Below are positions 1 through 9,169 of a DNA stretch of 64,000 nt, in pieces. Below the pieces are notes generated by a model. That model saw only the letters and a list, made by a program, of their open reading frames with translations, was not told where the DNA came from and made no database searches. Each line of letters begins with the position of its first letter. Position 1 is the first letter of the stretch. The stretch covers positions 992,001 to 1,056,000 of the forward strand of contig NZ_CP123897.1 of NCBI RefSeq assembly GCF_029910655.1, written 5' to 3'. Origin of the DNA: Methylomonas sp. UP202. Its GTDB lineage: Bacteria; Pseudomonadota; Gammaproteobacteria; Methylococcales; Methylomonadaceae. The translations under genes were made by a program, and so were the position numbers.

Positions 1-264
1 TTGGTCAATACCCACAAACATCATCTGCCGCATCTGGAAGATTTCGCCGGTAAGAAAGGTAGCGCTCTCAGCAATGTGCTGACCCGCTTCGACCGGCAGG
101 CCGGCCATCCGTTCGCCTGGTTTTTCTACATGTTGAAAGGCCGCTTGGTATCAACCCATATTGCCGAATCGGTATTTCGCGATATTTCCGGCGATTTTGC
201 CTACTTGCCCAAGCGCGACGAAGCGGTGTTGCGCGATTGGATTGCCACGCCCTATAACGTGTAA
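1..264 (+). CDS. C-terminal fragment of an unrecognised protein
   Basis: The frame is open from the first base of the window to TAA at 262-264, giving 87 residues that end DWIATPYNV. No ribosome binding site or convincing start codon is visible because the window begins inside the gene, so the first TTG is not a proven start. The fragment has no membrane segment and no motif I recognise. It is convergent with the 6S RNA gene on the other strand. Function is left open. Confidence 0.55.
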   Translation: MVNTHKHHLPHLEDFAGKKGSALSNVLTRFDRQAGHPFAWFFYMLKGRLVSTHIAESVFRDISGDFAYLPKRDEAVLRDWIATPYNV

Positions 265-403
265 CGCAAGCGCCGTCGTCTCCGGGCTACGCGGTTAACT
301 TGGGCCGTGCAGCCCTGCGGGAAGGGTGTTACAGGTATTTGAGATGAGGACTTGGCCGGCGACATCGGTCATGGGATCGAGGTCGGCCAGAGTATGGCTA
401 ACA

Positions 404-588
404 AGAAAATCTCCCGCCTGCGCCGTCTGATACTTTCGTCCTTGAACCGGAGGTTCAAGTGGAAACCAAATCCAGTCAATCAGGCTTCCTGAGTGAACAG
501 GCATGCACACCATGACGGGTAAAAAGCTTCCGGGGCAAATGCAGGTTCAGGAAACACCCAGTACTGCTCGAACGCCGCAGGAGATAGG
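404..588 (-). ncRNA. ssrS: 6S RNA
   Basis: 6S RNA binds the housekeeping sigma-70 RNA polymerase holoenzyme and mimics an open promoter in stationary phase. On the minus strand the 3' half contains the hairpin TTGAACC-TCC-GGTTCAAG (441-459), followed by GGCGCAGGCGGGAGATTTT. This closely resembles the 3' part of E. coli 6S RNA. The 5' end carries TATCTCCTGCGGCG, which pairs with the GGAGAT and CGGCGCAGG blocks near the 3' end to close the long stem. The inferred length is about 185 nt, as expected. It lies immediately downstream of zapA, the usual gammaproteobacterial position. Exact ends are inferred from the closing stem and the -10 box. Confidence 0.85.
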
Positions 589-594
589 GTCACT

Positions 595-621
595 ATTCTA
601 AACGAATTAAGGGGTTTCCAA
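595..621 (-). promoter_or_regulatory. Candidate sigma-70 promoter for 6S RNA
   Basis: Reading the minus strand, TAGAAT (600-595) lies seven bases before the inferred 6S 5' end. TTGGAA (621-616) sits upstream with a 15-base spacer, shorter than the ideal 17. It overlaps the end of zapA. Confidence 0.4.
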
Positions 622-903
622 AACGTTTTCTATTTTGCGGCGTAAATCCGCCAATCGGCCGGCCATATCCGGGCTGGAGCTTGCGGCCTTATTGCCGGAT
701 GCCAAGTCGTGGGCAAGATTCAATGCCGCCAAGACCGCGATTCGATCAGCGCCGGTGACTTTGCCGGTATCGCGGATTTTGCGCATTTGCCGATCCAGTT
801 CGCGGGCGGAATCGATCAGCGTGTCTTTTTCCTCGGCGGCGCAAGCGATTTTGTATTCCTTGCCCAAGATGTTTAACGATACGGCTTGCATCGTTTTACT
901 CAT
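607..903 (-). CDS. zapA: Cell division protein ZapA
   Basis: ZapA binds FtsZ filaments and promotes Z-ring bundling at midcell. The 98-residue protein begins with the typical beta segment (VSLNILGKEYKIAC), followed by the helix containing LIDSARELDRQMRKIRD and the VAVLAALNLAHDL-like core (here IAVLAALNLAHDL). It ends in a coiled-coil helix. The length is normal for the short ZapA type. Its ATG overlaps the TGA of the upstream coiled-coil gene (ATGA), so the two are translationally coupled, and 6S RNA follows directly downstream. Confidence 0.93.
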   Translation of the reverse strand: MSKTMQAVSLNILGKEYKIACAAEEKDTLIDSARELDRQMRKIRDTGKVTGADRIAVLAALNLAHDLASGNKAASSSPDMAGRLADLRRKIENVLETP

Positions 904-1127
904 GAATCGTGCTCCATCGCCTTCAAGCGGGCGATCATCGCCTCGACGCGAGCTTTGGCCAACGTGGTTTTTTCGAGTAGTCTGGCTTTTTCCTTGACCA
1001 GGGCATCCTGTTTAATTTTCAAAGACTTATTTTCGTTTTTGACTTGGTTGTATTGTGCTATCAGCGCATCCAGCTTGGCTTCCAACGCTTCGAGCTCGGT
1101 AGTTGGGTCTTTTTCGCTTTGAGACAT
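900..1127 (-). CDS. ZapB-like small coiled-coil protein (TIGR02449 type)
   Basis: This 75-residue protein is almost entirely heptad coiled coil (LEALEAKLDALIAQYNQVKNE and onward), with a short acidic, polar N-terminus. Proteins of this size and composition upstream of zapA in gammaproteobacteria belong to the TIGR02449 group and are thought to be division-associated ZapB analogues. It overlaps zapA by four bases and its start faces ygfB divergently across about 107 bp. The division role is inferred from coupling to zapA. Confidence 0.75.
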   Translation of the reverse strand: MSQSEKDPTTELEALEAKLDALIAQYNQVKNENKSLKIKQDALVKEKARLLEKTTLAKARVEAMIARLKAMEHDS

Positions 1128-1234
1128 AGCACGGAGAGGAGTTGAACCGATAAGGCGGTATAATCGTCGGGATTTCTTAACAATGTTAGCATAAGCCTCG
1201 TGATTAAACAGCCTATCCAGGCGCCAAGAGCCAG

Positions 1235-1762
1235 ATGACTTATCAAACCTTAAATGCCATTTTGGAGCAACACGATGCCGATATGGGCGGCGCCGAAGCG
1301 CACGGTATCGCTACCGGTATGTTGTGTGTCGAAACCCGCGCGGACTTTGGCAATTGGTTGCACGAGCTCTTCGACGAAGACCTCGAATTGATCGACGAAG
1401 ACCGCGAGTTTTTGGCGGGTTTGTTCGAAAAGACCCGGCAACTCCTGGAAAATCAGGATCAGAGTTTCGAGTTCGACTTGCTGATGCCCGACGAAGCCGA
1501 ACCGCTCGACGAACAAGTCGAGGCATTGCGTTGCTGGTGCCAAGGCTTTTTGTTCGGGGTCGGCTACGCCAAAACCGACGCGGACTGGCCCGGCGATACC
1601 GCCGAAGTGATGCGCGACATGATAGAACTGACCAAAATCGACAGCGATGTCGGTGGCGAAGACGACGAAAGCGCATTGACCGAAATCCGCGAATACGTGC
1701 GTGCCTCGGTGTTTACGGTTCGCGACCAATTCGCCGGCGACGGCGATCAACAAAGGCATTGA
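1235..1762 (+). CDS. ygfB: YgfB/UPF0149 family protein
   Basis: The 175-residue acidic protein matches the YecA/UPF0149 fold, with conserved segments GGAEAHGIATGMLC near the N-terminus and RCWCQGFLFGVG near residue 105. The family is all-helical. In Pseudomonas a member modulates transcription antitermination, but the role here is not established. The order ygfB-pepP-ubiH on one strand matches E. coli and supports the assignment. The gap to pepP is 10 bp, indicating an operon. Confidence 0.88.
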   Translation: MTYQTLNAILEQHDADMGGAEAHGIATGMLCVETRADFGNWLHELFDEDLELIDEDREFLAGLFEKTRQLLENQDQSFEFDLLMPDEAEPLDEQVEALRCWCQGFLFGVGYAKTDADWPGDTAEVMRDMIELTKIDSDVGGEDDESALTEIREYVRASVFTVRDQFAGDGDQQRH

Positions 1763-1772
1763 TCTTTTTCTC

Positions 1773-3080
1773 ATGAAACAAAGCGAATTCAAGAAGCGCC
1801 GGTCGGCGTTAATGAAACAAATCGGCAAGGGCAATATCGCGATTATCGCCAGCGCGCCGCAGCGCACCCGTAACCGAGATGTGCATTACCCGTTTCGGCA
1901 GGATAGCGATTTTTACTATCTGACCGGTTTCAACGAAGCCGAATCGATGGCGGTGTTCATTCCAGGTCGTGAGAAGGGCGAATACATACTGTTTTGCCGC
2001 GAATTCGACGAGAAAAAGGCTTTGTGGGAAGGCGCGCACGCCGGCCTGGAAGGTGCCACCCAGCATTACGAGGCCGACGACTCCTTCCCGATAGCCGATT
2101 TGGACGACATCCTGCCCGGTATGCTGGAGAACAAGGGCAAGGTGTACTATCCGATGGGCAAGGACAGCGATCTCGATCACAAGCTGATGGAATGGATCAA
2201 CAACATCCGCAAGCAATCGCGTACCGGCGTCAGCGCGCCTGGCGAATTGGTCGCGTTGGAGCACATCCTGCACGAAATGCGTTTGTTCAAAAGCCCGGAA
2301 GAGCTGAAATTGATGCGCCGCGCCGCCGAAGTTTCCGCCAAGGCCCACGTTCGGGCAATGCAAGCTTGCCAACCGGGCTTGTACGAGTATCAGATCGAAG
2401 CGGAACTGATTCATGAATTCATTCAGGACGGATTGCGGGCGGTAGCCTATCCGTCCATCGTCGCCGGCGGTAAAAATGCCTGTGTGCTGCATTACGTCGA
2501 GAATAAGGACAAGCTGAATAAGGGCGATCTGTTGTTGATCGATGCCGGCGTCGAATGCGACCACTACGCCGCCGACATTACCCGCACGTTTCCGGTTTCG
2601 GGCAAGTTCAGCGAACCACAGCGGCTACTCTATCAATTGGTGCTGGATGCCCAAACCGCGGCATTGGCCGAAATTAAACCCGGCAATCCGTGGAACAAGG
2701 CCCACGACGCCTCGGTGGAAACGTTGACCAGGGGTTTGGTCGAGCTTGGCTTGTTAAAAGGCCGGGTCAAGAAATTGATCAAGGACGAAAAATACAAACA
2801 GTTTTACATGCACCGCATCGGTCATTGGCTAGGCATGGACGTGCACGATGTCGGCGATTACAAAATCAAGGACGAATGGCGCTTGCTGGAGCCCGGTATG
2901 GTATTGACCGTCGAGCCCGGCTTGTACGTGCCGGCCCAGTGCGAAACTGTGGACAAACAGTGGCGCGGCATCGGCATTCGGATCGAGGACGACGTGCTGG
3001 TGACCAAGGACGGTCACGAGATTTTGACCGGTGGCGTGCCCAAACGCATTGCCGATATCGAAGCGTTGATGAATGCCTAA
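1773..3080 (+). CDS. pepP: Xaa-Pro aminopeptidase PepP
   Basis: PepP is a cytoplasmic M24B metallopeptidase that releases the N-terminal residue before proline. From the ATG at 1773 the protein is 435 residues, the usual size. The AMP_N domain (about 1-135) precedes the pita-bread catalytic domain. Metal ligands are visible as Asp257 and Asp268 (LLLIDAGVECDHYAADITR), the His of HRIGHWLGMDVHDVG, and the Glu residues of TVEPGLYV and GIRIEDD. An in-frame ATG at 1701 lies inside ygfB and gives a non-homologous extension, so 1773 is preferred. The stop abuts ubiH. Confidence 0.95.
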   Translation: MKQSEFKKRRSALMKQIGKGNIAIIASAPQRTRNRDVHYPFRQDSDFYYLTGFNEAESMAVFIPGREKGEYILFCREFDEKKALWEGAHAGLEGATQHYEADDSFPIADLDDILPGMLENKGKVYYPMGKDSDLDHKLMEWINNIRKQSRTGVSAPGELVALEHILHEMRLFKSPEELKLMRRAAEVSAKAHVRAMQACQPGLYEYQIEAELIHEFIQDGLRAVAYPSIVAGGKNACVLHYVENKDKLNKGDLLLIDAGVECDHYAADITRTFPVSGKFSEPQRLLYQLVLDAQTAALAEIKPGNPWNKAHDASVETLTRGLVELGLLKGRVKKLIKDEKYKQFYMHRIGHWLGMDVHDVGDYKIKDEWRLLEPGMVLTVEPGLYVPAQCETVDKQWRGIGIRIEDDVLVTKDGHEILTGGVPKRIADIEALMNA

Positions 3081-4295
3081 ATGGCCCACGACTACGACCT
3101 GATCATCGTCGGCGCCGGCTTGGCGGGCAACTGCCTGGCGTTGGCGCTGAGGAATAGCGGCTTGAAAATCGCGCTGGTCGAAGCCAATAGCCGCGAGCAA
3201 CTACGCCACTCGCCGGCCGGCGACCGGGCATTGGCCTTGGCGAAGGGTTCCGTCGAGTTGCTGGAGCAGTTGGGCGCGTGGCGCGGCGTGGCCGCCAAGG
3301 CCACCGCGATCGCGGACATCCATATCTCCGACCGCGGTCATTTCGGCAAAACCCGGCTGTCGGCGGCGGAACAGGGCGTCGATGCCTTGGGTTACGTGAT
3401 TGTCGCCCGCGACATCGAACAGCATGCGGCCGACCTGGTCGAAAAAACCGACACTGATTGCCTATATCAAACGCGGGTTGCCGGCTTGATGGCGGGATAC
3501 GATGCCGTCAACGTCAGCTTGAAGCAGGCCGACGGCCGCTCGTTGAATTTGAGTGCCCAAGTGCTGGTTGGTGCCGATGGCGGCAACTCGACGGTGCGCA
3601 AGTTACTGGAAATTCCCCAGCAAGTCAGCGAATACGGTCAAACCGCGCTGGTGACCACGGTGCAATCGGCCTTGCCCAATCGCCATGTCGCTTTCGAGCG
3701 TTTCACCGAATTCGGCCCGTTGGCCTTGCTGCCGGTGGCGGCCAAGCAATCCGCAGTGGTGTGGACCCGCAGCCACGAGCAAGCCGAAGCCTTGTTGGCC
3801 GTCAACGATCGCGAATTCCTCGCCGAACTGCAAAACTGTTTCGGTTACCGTTTGGGCGAACTGAAACTGGTCGCGCCGCGCCGCGCATTTCCGCTGAGTT
3901 TGATCCGCGCCGACAGCATGGTGGCCGACCGGACCGTGATCATCGGCAACGCCGTCCACCAATTGCATCCGGTGGCGGGTCAGGGCTTCAATCTGGGTAT
4001 TCGCGATGTCGCCTTGTTGGCGGAGTTGTTGATGGACCAGCACGATCGCGGCGGCGATCTCGGCGCGGCCAGTCTATTGCGCGACTACAGCCGGCAACGC
4101 CGCCAGGATCACGACCGTACGATCGGTTTTACCGATACCGTGGTCCGACTGTTCTCGAACAACCGCTTGCCGGTTGCCGCGTTGCGTAACGCCGGTCTGG
4201 CGGTACTGGATCACCTGCCGTTCGCCAAATCGGCGCTGGCCAAGCATGCGATGGGCTTGGCCGGTAAATTGCCGAAATTGGGTAAGGACGAATAA
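3081..4295 (+). CDS. ubiH: 2-octaprenyl-6-methoxyphenol hydroxylase UbiH
   Basis: UbiH is an FAD-dependent monooxygenase that hydroxylates the ubiquinone ring at C4 and acts in the membrane-associated Ubi complex. The 404-residue protein has the N-terminal dinucleotide fold (IIVGAGLAGNCLALAL), the central GADGGNST motif and the C-terminal FAD motif IGNAVHQLHPVAGQGFNLGIRDV. It starts on the base after the pepP stop. UbiF/VisC paralogues share this fold, but the pepP-linked position favours UbiH. Confidence 0.92.
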   Translation: MAHDYDLIIVGAGLAGNCLALALRNSGLKIALVEANSREQLRHSPAGDRALALAKGSVELLEQLGAWRGVAAKATAIADIHISDRGHFGKTRLSAAEQGVDALGYVIVARDIEQHAADLVEKTDTDCLYQTRVAGLMAGYDAVNVSLKQADGRSLNLSAQVLVGADGGNSTVRKLLEIPQQVSEYGQTALVTTVQSALPNRHVAFERFTEFGPLALLPVAAKQSAVVWTRSHEQAEALLAVNDREFLAELQNCFGYRLGELKLVAPRRAFPLSLIRADSMVADRTVIIGNAVHQLHPVAGQGFNLGIRDVALLAELLMDQHDRGGDLGAASLLRDYSRQRRQDHDRTIGFTDTVVRLFSNNRLPVAALRNAGLAVLDHLPFAKSALAKHAMGLAGKLPKLGKDE

Positions 4296-4298
4296 TCG

Positions 4299-4324
4299 CG
4301 GCCGCCGCTTCGGCGAGGCGGCCG
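4299..4324. terminator. Hairpin between convergent ubiH and efpL
   Basis: CGGCCGCC (4299-4306) pairs with GGCGGCCG (4317-4324) around a GC-rich loop, right after the ubiH stop and before the efpL stop. No clear T tract follows on either strand, so it is a possible bidirectional terminator or mRNA 3'-end stabiliser. Confidence 0.45.
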
Positions 4325-4335
4325 GTTGGCGTGGC

Positions 4336-4902
4336 TCAGGCTCTGGACGAAAATTCGCCGGTTTCGGTGTTCACCTTGATGATCTCGCCGGTTTCGATGT
4401 ATTCCGGGATCTGCACTTCCAGGCCGGTCGTCAATTTCGCGGTTTTGGTGCGCTTGGTGGCGCTGGAGCCTTTCATCGCGGGCGGCGTTTCGACAATCTG
4501 CAACGTGACCGTCGTCGGCAATTGAATGCCCAGCGGCGCGTCGTCCATCAGCAACATGATGATGCCTTCCAGGCCGTCGCTCAAGTACAGCGTCTGGCCT
4601 TCCAAATCCTCCGCCGCCAGCGCGTATTGCTCGTAAGTCTCGCTGTTCATGAAGTAATAGGTTTCGCCGTCCTGGTAGGAATACTGCACGTTGCAGCGCG
4701 AGCAATCCGCGGCCTTCAGCATGTCGTCGCTCTTGAAGGTTTCGTCCAGCTTTTGGCGGGTTTTCATGTGGGTGAAGCGGACTTTGTACAAGGTCGTCGC
4801 GCCGCGCGACGTCGGATTGCGCACATCGATGCTTTTGACGACATAGGGTTCGCCGTTGATTTCGATAGCGGTTCCTTGCTTGAGTTCGTTGGCTTTAGGC
4901 AC
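4336..4902 (-). CDS. efpL: Elongation factor P-like protein EfpL (YeiP)
   Basis: EfpL is an EF-P paralogue that relieves ribosome stalling at proline and other difficult motifs without the lysine modification needed by EF-P. The 188-residue protein has the three beta-barrel EF-P layout. It starts MPKANELKQGTAIEI and has NPTSRGATTLYK in the domain I loop, with Arg at the tip as in YeiP rather than the modified Lys of EF-P. The C-terminal domain contains KGSSATKRTKTAKLTTGLEVQ. It is followed upstream by bpt and aat on the same strand. Confidence 0.93.
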   Translation of the reverse strand: MPKANELKQGTAIEINGEPYVVKSIDVRNPTSRGATTLYKVRFTHMKTRQKLDETFKSDDMLKAADCSRCNVQYSYQDGETYYFMNSETYEQYALAAEDLEGQTLYLSDGLEGIIMLLMDDAPLGIQLPTTVTLQIVETPPAMKGSSATKRTKTAKLTTGLEVQIPEYIETGEIIKVNTETGEFSSRA

Positions 4903-4905
4903 TGC

Positions 4906-5661
4906 TTATTCCTCGTGGATTGAAAGGGGTAAAAGGGATTGCCATTGGCCGGCGATCAGGCCGGACAGCGGTTGATAGTCGATTTTGTAGCGCATTTTAC
5001 GGCATTCGGCGATCCAAAAACCCAGATAAACGTAAGGCAGTTCCAATTGTTTGGCGTATTCGATCTGCCACAGCACCGCGTACACCCCCGGACTGAAAGC
5101 CGCCATAGCCGGGTCGAAAAAGGTATATACCGCCGACAGGCCGTGATCGACAACATCGACGACCGCGACAGCCGCCAGCCGGCCTTCGATCAAGAATTCG
5201 ACGAAATGGGTATCGCACCAACGGCTGCCGAGAAAACGCAAATAATCTTCCTCGCTCGGCGGCGCTTCGTCCGGTTTGTCGTGGCGAGCCCGCAGATAGG
5301 TTTGATAAAGCCGGAAATGGCGAGGGTCGAATTCGGCGCCGCGTATGACGGTCCGGGTGGATGCGTTCCGCGTCAGGCAGCGGCGTTGTTTGCGGTTCGG
5401 TTGGAATTCTCGCACCGGAACGCGGGTGGGTATGCAGGCTTGGCAGTAGTCGCAATGCGGCCGGTACACGTGATCGCCGCTGCGCCGGAAGCCCAGTTCG
5501 ATCAGGCGCGAATAAACGGCGGGATCCAGTTCGGTATCGGGATGGACGAAGGCCGAGCGAGCGCGCCGATCGTCCAGATAGGCGCAATCCTGTTCGCCGC
5601 TCAGCCAAAGAGAAATCGATTTTAGATTTGCCACGCTTGCGGATGCGGTGCCTGTTTGCAC
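4906..5661 (-). CDS. bpt: Aspartate/glutamate leucyltransferase Bpt
   Basis: Bpt transfers Leu from Leu-tRNA to proteins with N-terminal Asp or Glu, making them N-end-rule substrates for ClpSAP. The protein shows the conserved Cys block ([18 protein letters not shown], about residues 64-81) and the C-terminal GNAT-like half with [18 protein letters not shown] and PYVYLGFWI. The ATG at 5661 gives 251 residues and a 40-bp overlap with aat. A GTG at 5634 gives 242 residues, closer to family length, with a 13-bp overlap, and is equally possible. Confidence 0.93.
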   Translation of the reverse strand: MQTGTASASVANLKSISLWLSGEQDCAYLDDRRARSAFVHPDTELDPAVYSRLIELGFRRSGDHVYRPHCDYCQACIPTRVPVREFQPNRKQRRCLTRNASTRTVIRGAEFDPRHFRLYQTYLRARHDKPDEAPPSEEDYLRFLGSRWCDTHFVEFLIEGRLAAVAVVDVVDHGLSAVYTFFDPAMAAFSPGVYAVLWQIEYAKQLELPYVYLGFWIAECRKMRYKIDYQPLSGLIAGQWQSLLPLSIHEE

Positions 5662-6314
5662 AAGACGGCCAGTGCCGCCGCGAATTCGCGGCGCGGGATG
5701 TCCTCGGCGCCTAAACTGAGTAAATGATCGCTACTGACTTGGCAGTCGATCAACTGGTAACCCCAGCTATCCAAATGACGCACCAAATCCACGAACGCGA
5801 CTTTCGACGCATCGGTGGCGCGATGGAACATCGATTCGCCGAAGAACACCCGGCCGATCGCCAGACCGTACAAGCCGCCGACCAGTTCGCCGTTTTGCCA
5901 GGTCTCCCAGGAATGCGCGACGCCGAGTTGATGTAGCGTTTGGTAAGCGGCGCGCATATCGTCGGTGATCCAGGTGCCGCCATCCTCCCGGCGCGGCGCG
6001 GCGCAGGCCTCGATGACCTCGGCGAAAGCCGTGTCGCGGCGGGTTTCGAAATGCCCTTTACGCAGAGTTTTCGCCAGGCTGCGCGATACGTTCAAACTCT
6101 GCGGAAACAATACTAGGCGTGGATCGGGCGACCACCACAAGATCGGTTCGCCGGGGTTAAACCACGGAAACGCGCCGTGCCGGTAAGCGTTAACCAGACG
6201 CCGAGGCGATAGACAACCGCCTATCGCCAGCAGGCCGTTAGGCTCGGTCAGCGCGCGTTCCAACGGCGGGAACGCTTGACCGGGGCGCAGGGGGTCGAGA
6301 ACGCTGAGTTGCAT
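5622..6314 (-). CDS. aat: Leucyl/phenylalanyl-tRNA-protein transferase Aat
   Basis: Aat adds Leu or Phe from aminoacyl-tRNA to N-terminal Lys or Arg, creating degradation signals for ClpS/ClpAP. The Met at 6314 gives 230 residues, normal for the family. Family motifs are [45 protein letters not shown] and [18 protein letters not shown]. An upstream ATG at 6359 would add 15 unconserved residues. The 3' end overlaps bpt, so both N-end-rule transferases are made from one transcript. Confidence 0.94.
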   Translation of the reverse strand: MQLSVLDPLRPGQAFPPLERALTEPNGLLAIGGCLSPRRLVNAYRHGAFPWFNPGEPILWWSPDPRLVLFPQSLNVSRSLAKTLRKGHFETRRDTAFAEVIEACAAPRREDGGTWITDDMRAAYQTLHQLGVAHSWETWQNGELVGGLYGLAIGRVFFGESMFHRATDASKVAFVDLVRHLDSWGYQLIDCQVSSDHLLSLGAEDIPRREFAAALAVLCKQAPHPQAWQI

Positions 6315-6440
6315 GCTGGCCGGACGTGAATGAATGGAGTTGCCAACATTGTAAAGCAAACCGGCTTACGGCGGATTGCTGGCGGGCGGCGGCCGTTAAG
6401 GATTCGCGGTGGACGGGTATCGGTCGGGCTGAAAACGGAC

Positions 6441-6782
6441 TCACGTATTCAGCGACAGTCCCAACACGAAATCGACCAGATTGAACGTCAAGCCAAAAAT
6501 CGCTAGTTCCAGTTTGGCGGGAGATTTAAACAGCGAGGTCGCGGCCAGCATCATGCCGCAAGCATTGGCGGCCAGGAAACCGTATTGCATCAAGCGTAAT
6601 ACCAACAGCGAATTGTGGACGGGACCGTCGCTGGCTTGCACCGCGAACGACAACGGTAGCAAGAACGTCAGCCAGACTATCAGCGCGATGCCGCCAATAA
6701 TCAATGCCGATCTGGCATAGCCGTACGAGCGATAGCGTCGCTTGCGGAGATTGGTCTGGCGGGAGATTTTGTTGTGGGTCAA
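6441..6782 (-). CDS. Small integral membrane protein, unknown
   Basis: The 113-residue protein has a basic N-terminus (RKRRYRSYGYARS) followed by three hydrophobic segments, roughly residues 26-48, 60-82 and 92-112. The basic start predicts a cytoplasmic N-terminus. I do not recognise a family. It stands alone between aat and ureG, with no strong ribosome binding site. Confidence 0.55.
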   Translation of the reverse strand: MTHNKISRQTNLRKRRYRSYGYARSALIIGGIALIVWLTFLLPLSFAVQASDGPVHNSLLVLRLMQYGFLAANACGMMLAATSLFKSPAKLELAIFGLTFNLVDFVLGLSLNT

Positions 6783-7064
6783 GATGGACGCGGGCGGGTT
6801 TGTAACGGGTGTTTAGTTCTAAACGCTTGGGTGGGCAAAGTCACGGATGATGGCTGAAAACTGTCGCGCGGTGCAAATAATATTTTGCACTCCAAACGGC
6901 GCGGACGAATACTGTTAAGTTGCGGCGCCGCGAATGCACGCAAAACATGCCCGATGCCGAATAGGCACTGTTTAGAACCAAATCAATGCGGCGTTCGGAG
7001 GTAATGAAGAGCGGGGGGATTCGGCAACGAAGTCGTCGACAAACCCCAGAACGGCAAGCCCGGT

Positions 7065-7685
7065 TTAAACCGGCGCGGCCAACATGCCTTGGGTGACGAT
7101 GAATTGAGCGACGGCGTCCAGGCCAACGCCGGCCTTGATATTGGTAAACACGAACGGCCGCTCGCCGCGCATTTTCTTGGCGTCGCGGTCCATCACCTCC
7201 AACGACGCACCGACGTAAGGCGCCAGATCGATTTTATTGATCACCAATAAATCCGATTTGGTAATGCCGGGGCCGCCCTTGCGCGGAATCTTGTCGCCGG
7301 CCGAGACGTCGATTACGTAAATCGTCAGATCGGCCAGTTCCGGGCTGAAAGTGGCGCTGAGATTGTCGCCGCCGCTTTCCACCAACACGAAATCCAGTTC
7401 CGGAAAGCGCTCGCACAACTCGTCCACCGCCGCCAAGTTCATAGACGCATCTTCGCGGATCGCGGTATGCGGACAGCCGCCGGTTTCCACACCCAGGATG
7501 CGTTCTTCCGGCAGCGCCTGGCTACGGATCAGAAATTGCTGATCCTCGCGGGTGTAAATGTCGTTGGTGACCACGCCGATTTGAAATTCTTCGCGCATGC
7601 GTTTGCACAGCGCGTCCACCAAAGCGGTTTTGCCGGAACCTACCGGGCCGCCGACGCCGATTCTTAAGACTTGTTTGTCGTTCAT
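7065..7685 (-). CDS. ureG: Urease accessory GTPase UreG
   Basis: UreG is a SIMIBI-class GTPase that delivers nickel to apo-urease with UreD, UreF and UreE. From the ATG at 7685, preceded by a GGAG box, the protein has 206 residues. It contains the P-loop [14 protein letters not shown], the metal-binding CPH motif in [21 protein letters not shown] and the base-specificity motif NKIDLAP. An in-frame ATG at 7733 adds 16 unconserved residues. About 305 bp of repeat-bearing DNA separates it from ureF. Confidence 0.96.
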   Translation of the reverse strand: MNDKQVLRIGVGGPVGSGKTALVDALCKRMREEFQIGVVTNDIYTREDQQFLIRSQALPEERILGVETGGCPHTAIREDASMNLAAVDELCERFPELDFVLVESGGDNLSATFSPELADLTIYVIDVSAGDKIPRKGGPGITKSDLLVINKIDLAPYVGASLEVMDRDAKKMRGERPFVFTNIKAGVGLDAVAQFIVTQGMLAAPV

Positions 7686-7885
7686 GTTGTCTCCAGTTGC
7701 CCGGATGCAATCCGGGGATTTAAGTTGATCCAACCTCGATTCCGCTGTGCGGCAGCGAGGATGCGTTTGTCGGTAGGGGGCGAATTATTCACCCGGCCCG
7801 CTTTGTCACCGGTATTCCGTTCGGGCCGAGCTTGTCGAAGCCTGGGGTGGCAAGCCCTTCGACAGGGCGAACAGAGCATAGGGCA

Positions 7886-7950
7886 ATGCCGTTAAGTTAA
7901 GCCGTTCGTGGTGAGCCTGTCGAACCATGAACGGCTTAACTTAACGGCAT
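7886..7950. repeat. REP-like hairpin with 22-bp perfect arms
   Basis: A 22-bp arm (7886-7907) is repeated exactly inverted at 7929-7950, around a 21-base loop. The centre GTTCGTGGTGAGCCTGTC..GAACCATGAAC is shared with elements near 22.3 and 22.7 kb, but the outer arm is unique to this copy. It lies between ureF and ureG. Just upstream (7812-7880) are degenerate pieces of the same core. The rest of the 7686-7990 gap shows nothing else. Confidence 0.85.
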
Positions 7951-7990
7951 CGAAGCGCAAGCTGGGCACTGTAGGTGCCCACCTGTAACC

Positions 7991-8665
7991 TCAGGACCTA
8001 AACAACCGCGAATATTGCATCTCATGCCGACTGCTGGCCAAGGCCAGACCGAAACAACTGCCGCCGATCTGGTCGTCATTCAATTGCAACGCCTGCTCGA
8101 CCAAAGCCGGCAACTCGCCGGCCAAGCTTTGCAGCAACTGCTGCCCGGCCACCTGGCCCAGCGGCACCAGCTTGATCGCACCCAGCACCTGATTTTCCAG
8201 CCAGCCCCACAAATAACCGGCAACCGCATCGGCTTTATCGATTTGCCAGCGGGTTGCCGCCAGCGCAAACAAGGCCGCCAAGGTCGCATCGGGCCGTTTT
8301 TGCCAAGTCTGGGCTTCCGGCATCTCCAACTTGATCAGCAAGCGCGCCAGGGCCTGGCCGGTCTGTTTGTCCTCGGCGCGCAATTCGGCGGTTTCCCGGC
8401 AGGCGCTCAGGGTTTGGCTCCAATGCGTGACAGCTGTAAGGTCATTAGTCCGCCAGGCATCGTACAACCGCGCCAACAGCGGAGCATCGACCTTGCCCAA
8501 GCCGTTGTGCAGCAAGCCGCGCAACCAGTCGCCGGTTTGTTCGGCATTGGTTACCCAGCCGTCATGCATCGCCGTTTCCAGCCCCTGGGAATAGCTGTAC
8601 ATGCCGATCGGCAAACTGGGGCTGACCAGTTGCAGCAGCCTTAACAGCGATAAATTAGTGACCAT
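7991..8665 (-). CDS. ureF: Urease accessory protein UreF
   Basis: UreF joins UreD and UreG in the urease activation complex and gates GTP-dependent nickel transfer. The 224-residue all-helical protein has the family N-terminus [21 protein letters not shown] and C-terminal [24 protein letters not shown]. Its start overlaps the ureE stop by 11 bp, so ureEF are coupled. Confidence 0.95.
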   Translation of the reverse strand: MVTNLSLLRLLQLVSPSLPIGMYSYSQGLETAMHDGWVTNAEQTGDWLRGLLHNGLGKVDAPLLARLYDAWRTNDLTAVTHWSQTLSACRETAELRAEDKQTGQALARLLIKLEMPEAQTWQKRPDATLAALFALAATRWQIDKADAVAGYLWGWLENQVLGAIKLVPLGQVAGQQLLQSLAGELPALVEQALQLNDDQIGGSCFGLALASSRHEMQYSRLFRS

Positions 8666-9086
8666 GGCTATGATAAGCGCCGGCTTCCGGTTCGAACGGC
8701 AGGGTTTGATGCTCGACGGTCAAACCCAATCCGACCAGCATTTGATCCAGCACATGATCGGTCAAAAACCGCAATTCGCCGGGCAAAATTTGCAAGGCCA
8801 CGTGACGGTTGCCCAAGTGGTAACAAGCGCGGGCAAACAACAACGGATCGGCGCAGTTCACCACCGATAAGGCTTCCGGCGCGGCGTTGACCCGCACTTT
8901 AAAGCCTTGTTCGTTGGTCAGCACCGCGCCGTGCTTCAAGGTTTGCCCTCTGGGCAAAAACACCCCGACTTGAACGCCGCCTTGGGTAATGGCCGGTTGC
9001 CGGGACTTTTGCCGGGCCTCGAAGGGCAGGGTTAGGGTGTCGTCGGGAGATTCTTGGGATTCTGTGGTTTCGGTGAGTTTTAGCAT
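8655..9086 (-). CDS. ureE: Urease accessory nickel metallochaperone UreE
   Basis: UreE binds Ni(II) and passes it to UreG. The Met at 9086 gives 143 residues. The N-terminal domain includes [15 protein letters not shown] and [15 protein letters not shown]. The metal domain has [14 protein letters not shown], the site of the conserved interface histidine. The tail ends AYHSHGH, a short His-rich metal site. The 61 residues upstream in the open frame come from repeat DNA. It is the first gene of a ureEFG block separated from ureC by about 7 kb of accessory DNA. Confidence 0.93.
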   Translation of the reverse strand: MLKLTETTESQESPDDTLTLPFEARQKSRQPAITQGGVQVGVFLPRGQTLKHGAVLTNEQGFKVRVNAAPEALSVVNCADPLLFARACYHLGNRHVALQILPGELRFLTDHVLDQMLVGLGLTVEHQTLPFEPEAGAYHSHGH

Positions 9087-9103
9087 TTGCTTATTTTGTG
9101 TAG

Positions 9104-9129
9104 GTCGGGTTAGCGAAGCGTAACCCGAC
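9104..9129. repeat. REP palindrome (RAYT1-like family)
   Basis: GTCGGGTTA at 9104-9112 pairs with TAACCCGAC at 9121-9129 around GCGAAGCG. The loop and layout match the palindromes flanking the RAYT gene at 19.6-20.1 kb (GTCCGATTA/TAATCGGAC), with compensatory stem changes. It lies just upstream of ureE. Confidence 0.75.
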
Positions 9130-9169
9130 ACGTCGGCTTCCAGATTACTTGATGTCTTTTGGTCTTGTT

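Noticed and set aside
295..513. 72-residue minus-strand frame over 295-513
   Set aside because: It overlaps the 6S RNA gene and has no protein-like features.
1142..1164. TTGAAC and TATAAT before ygfB as a promoter
   Set aside because: The spacer is only 11 bases, too short for sigma-70. TATAAT alone is not enough to call.
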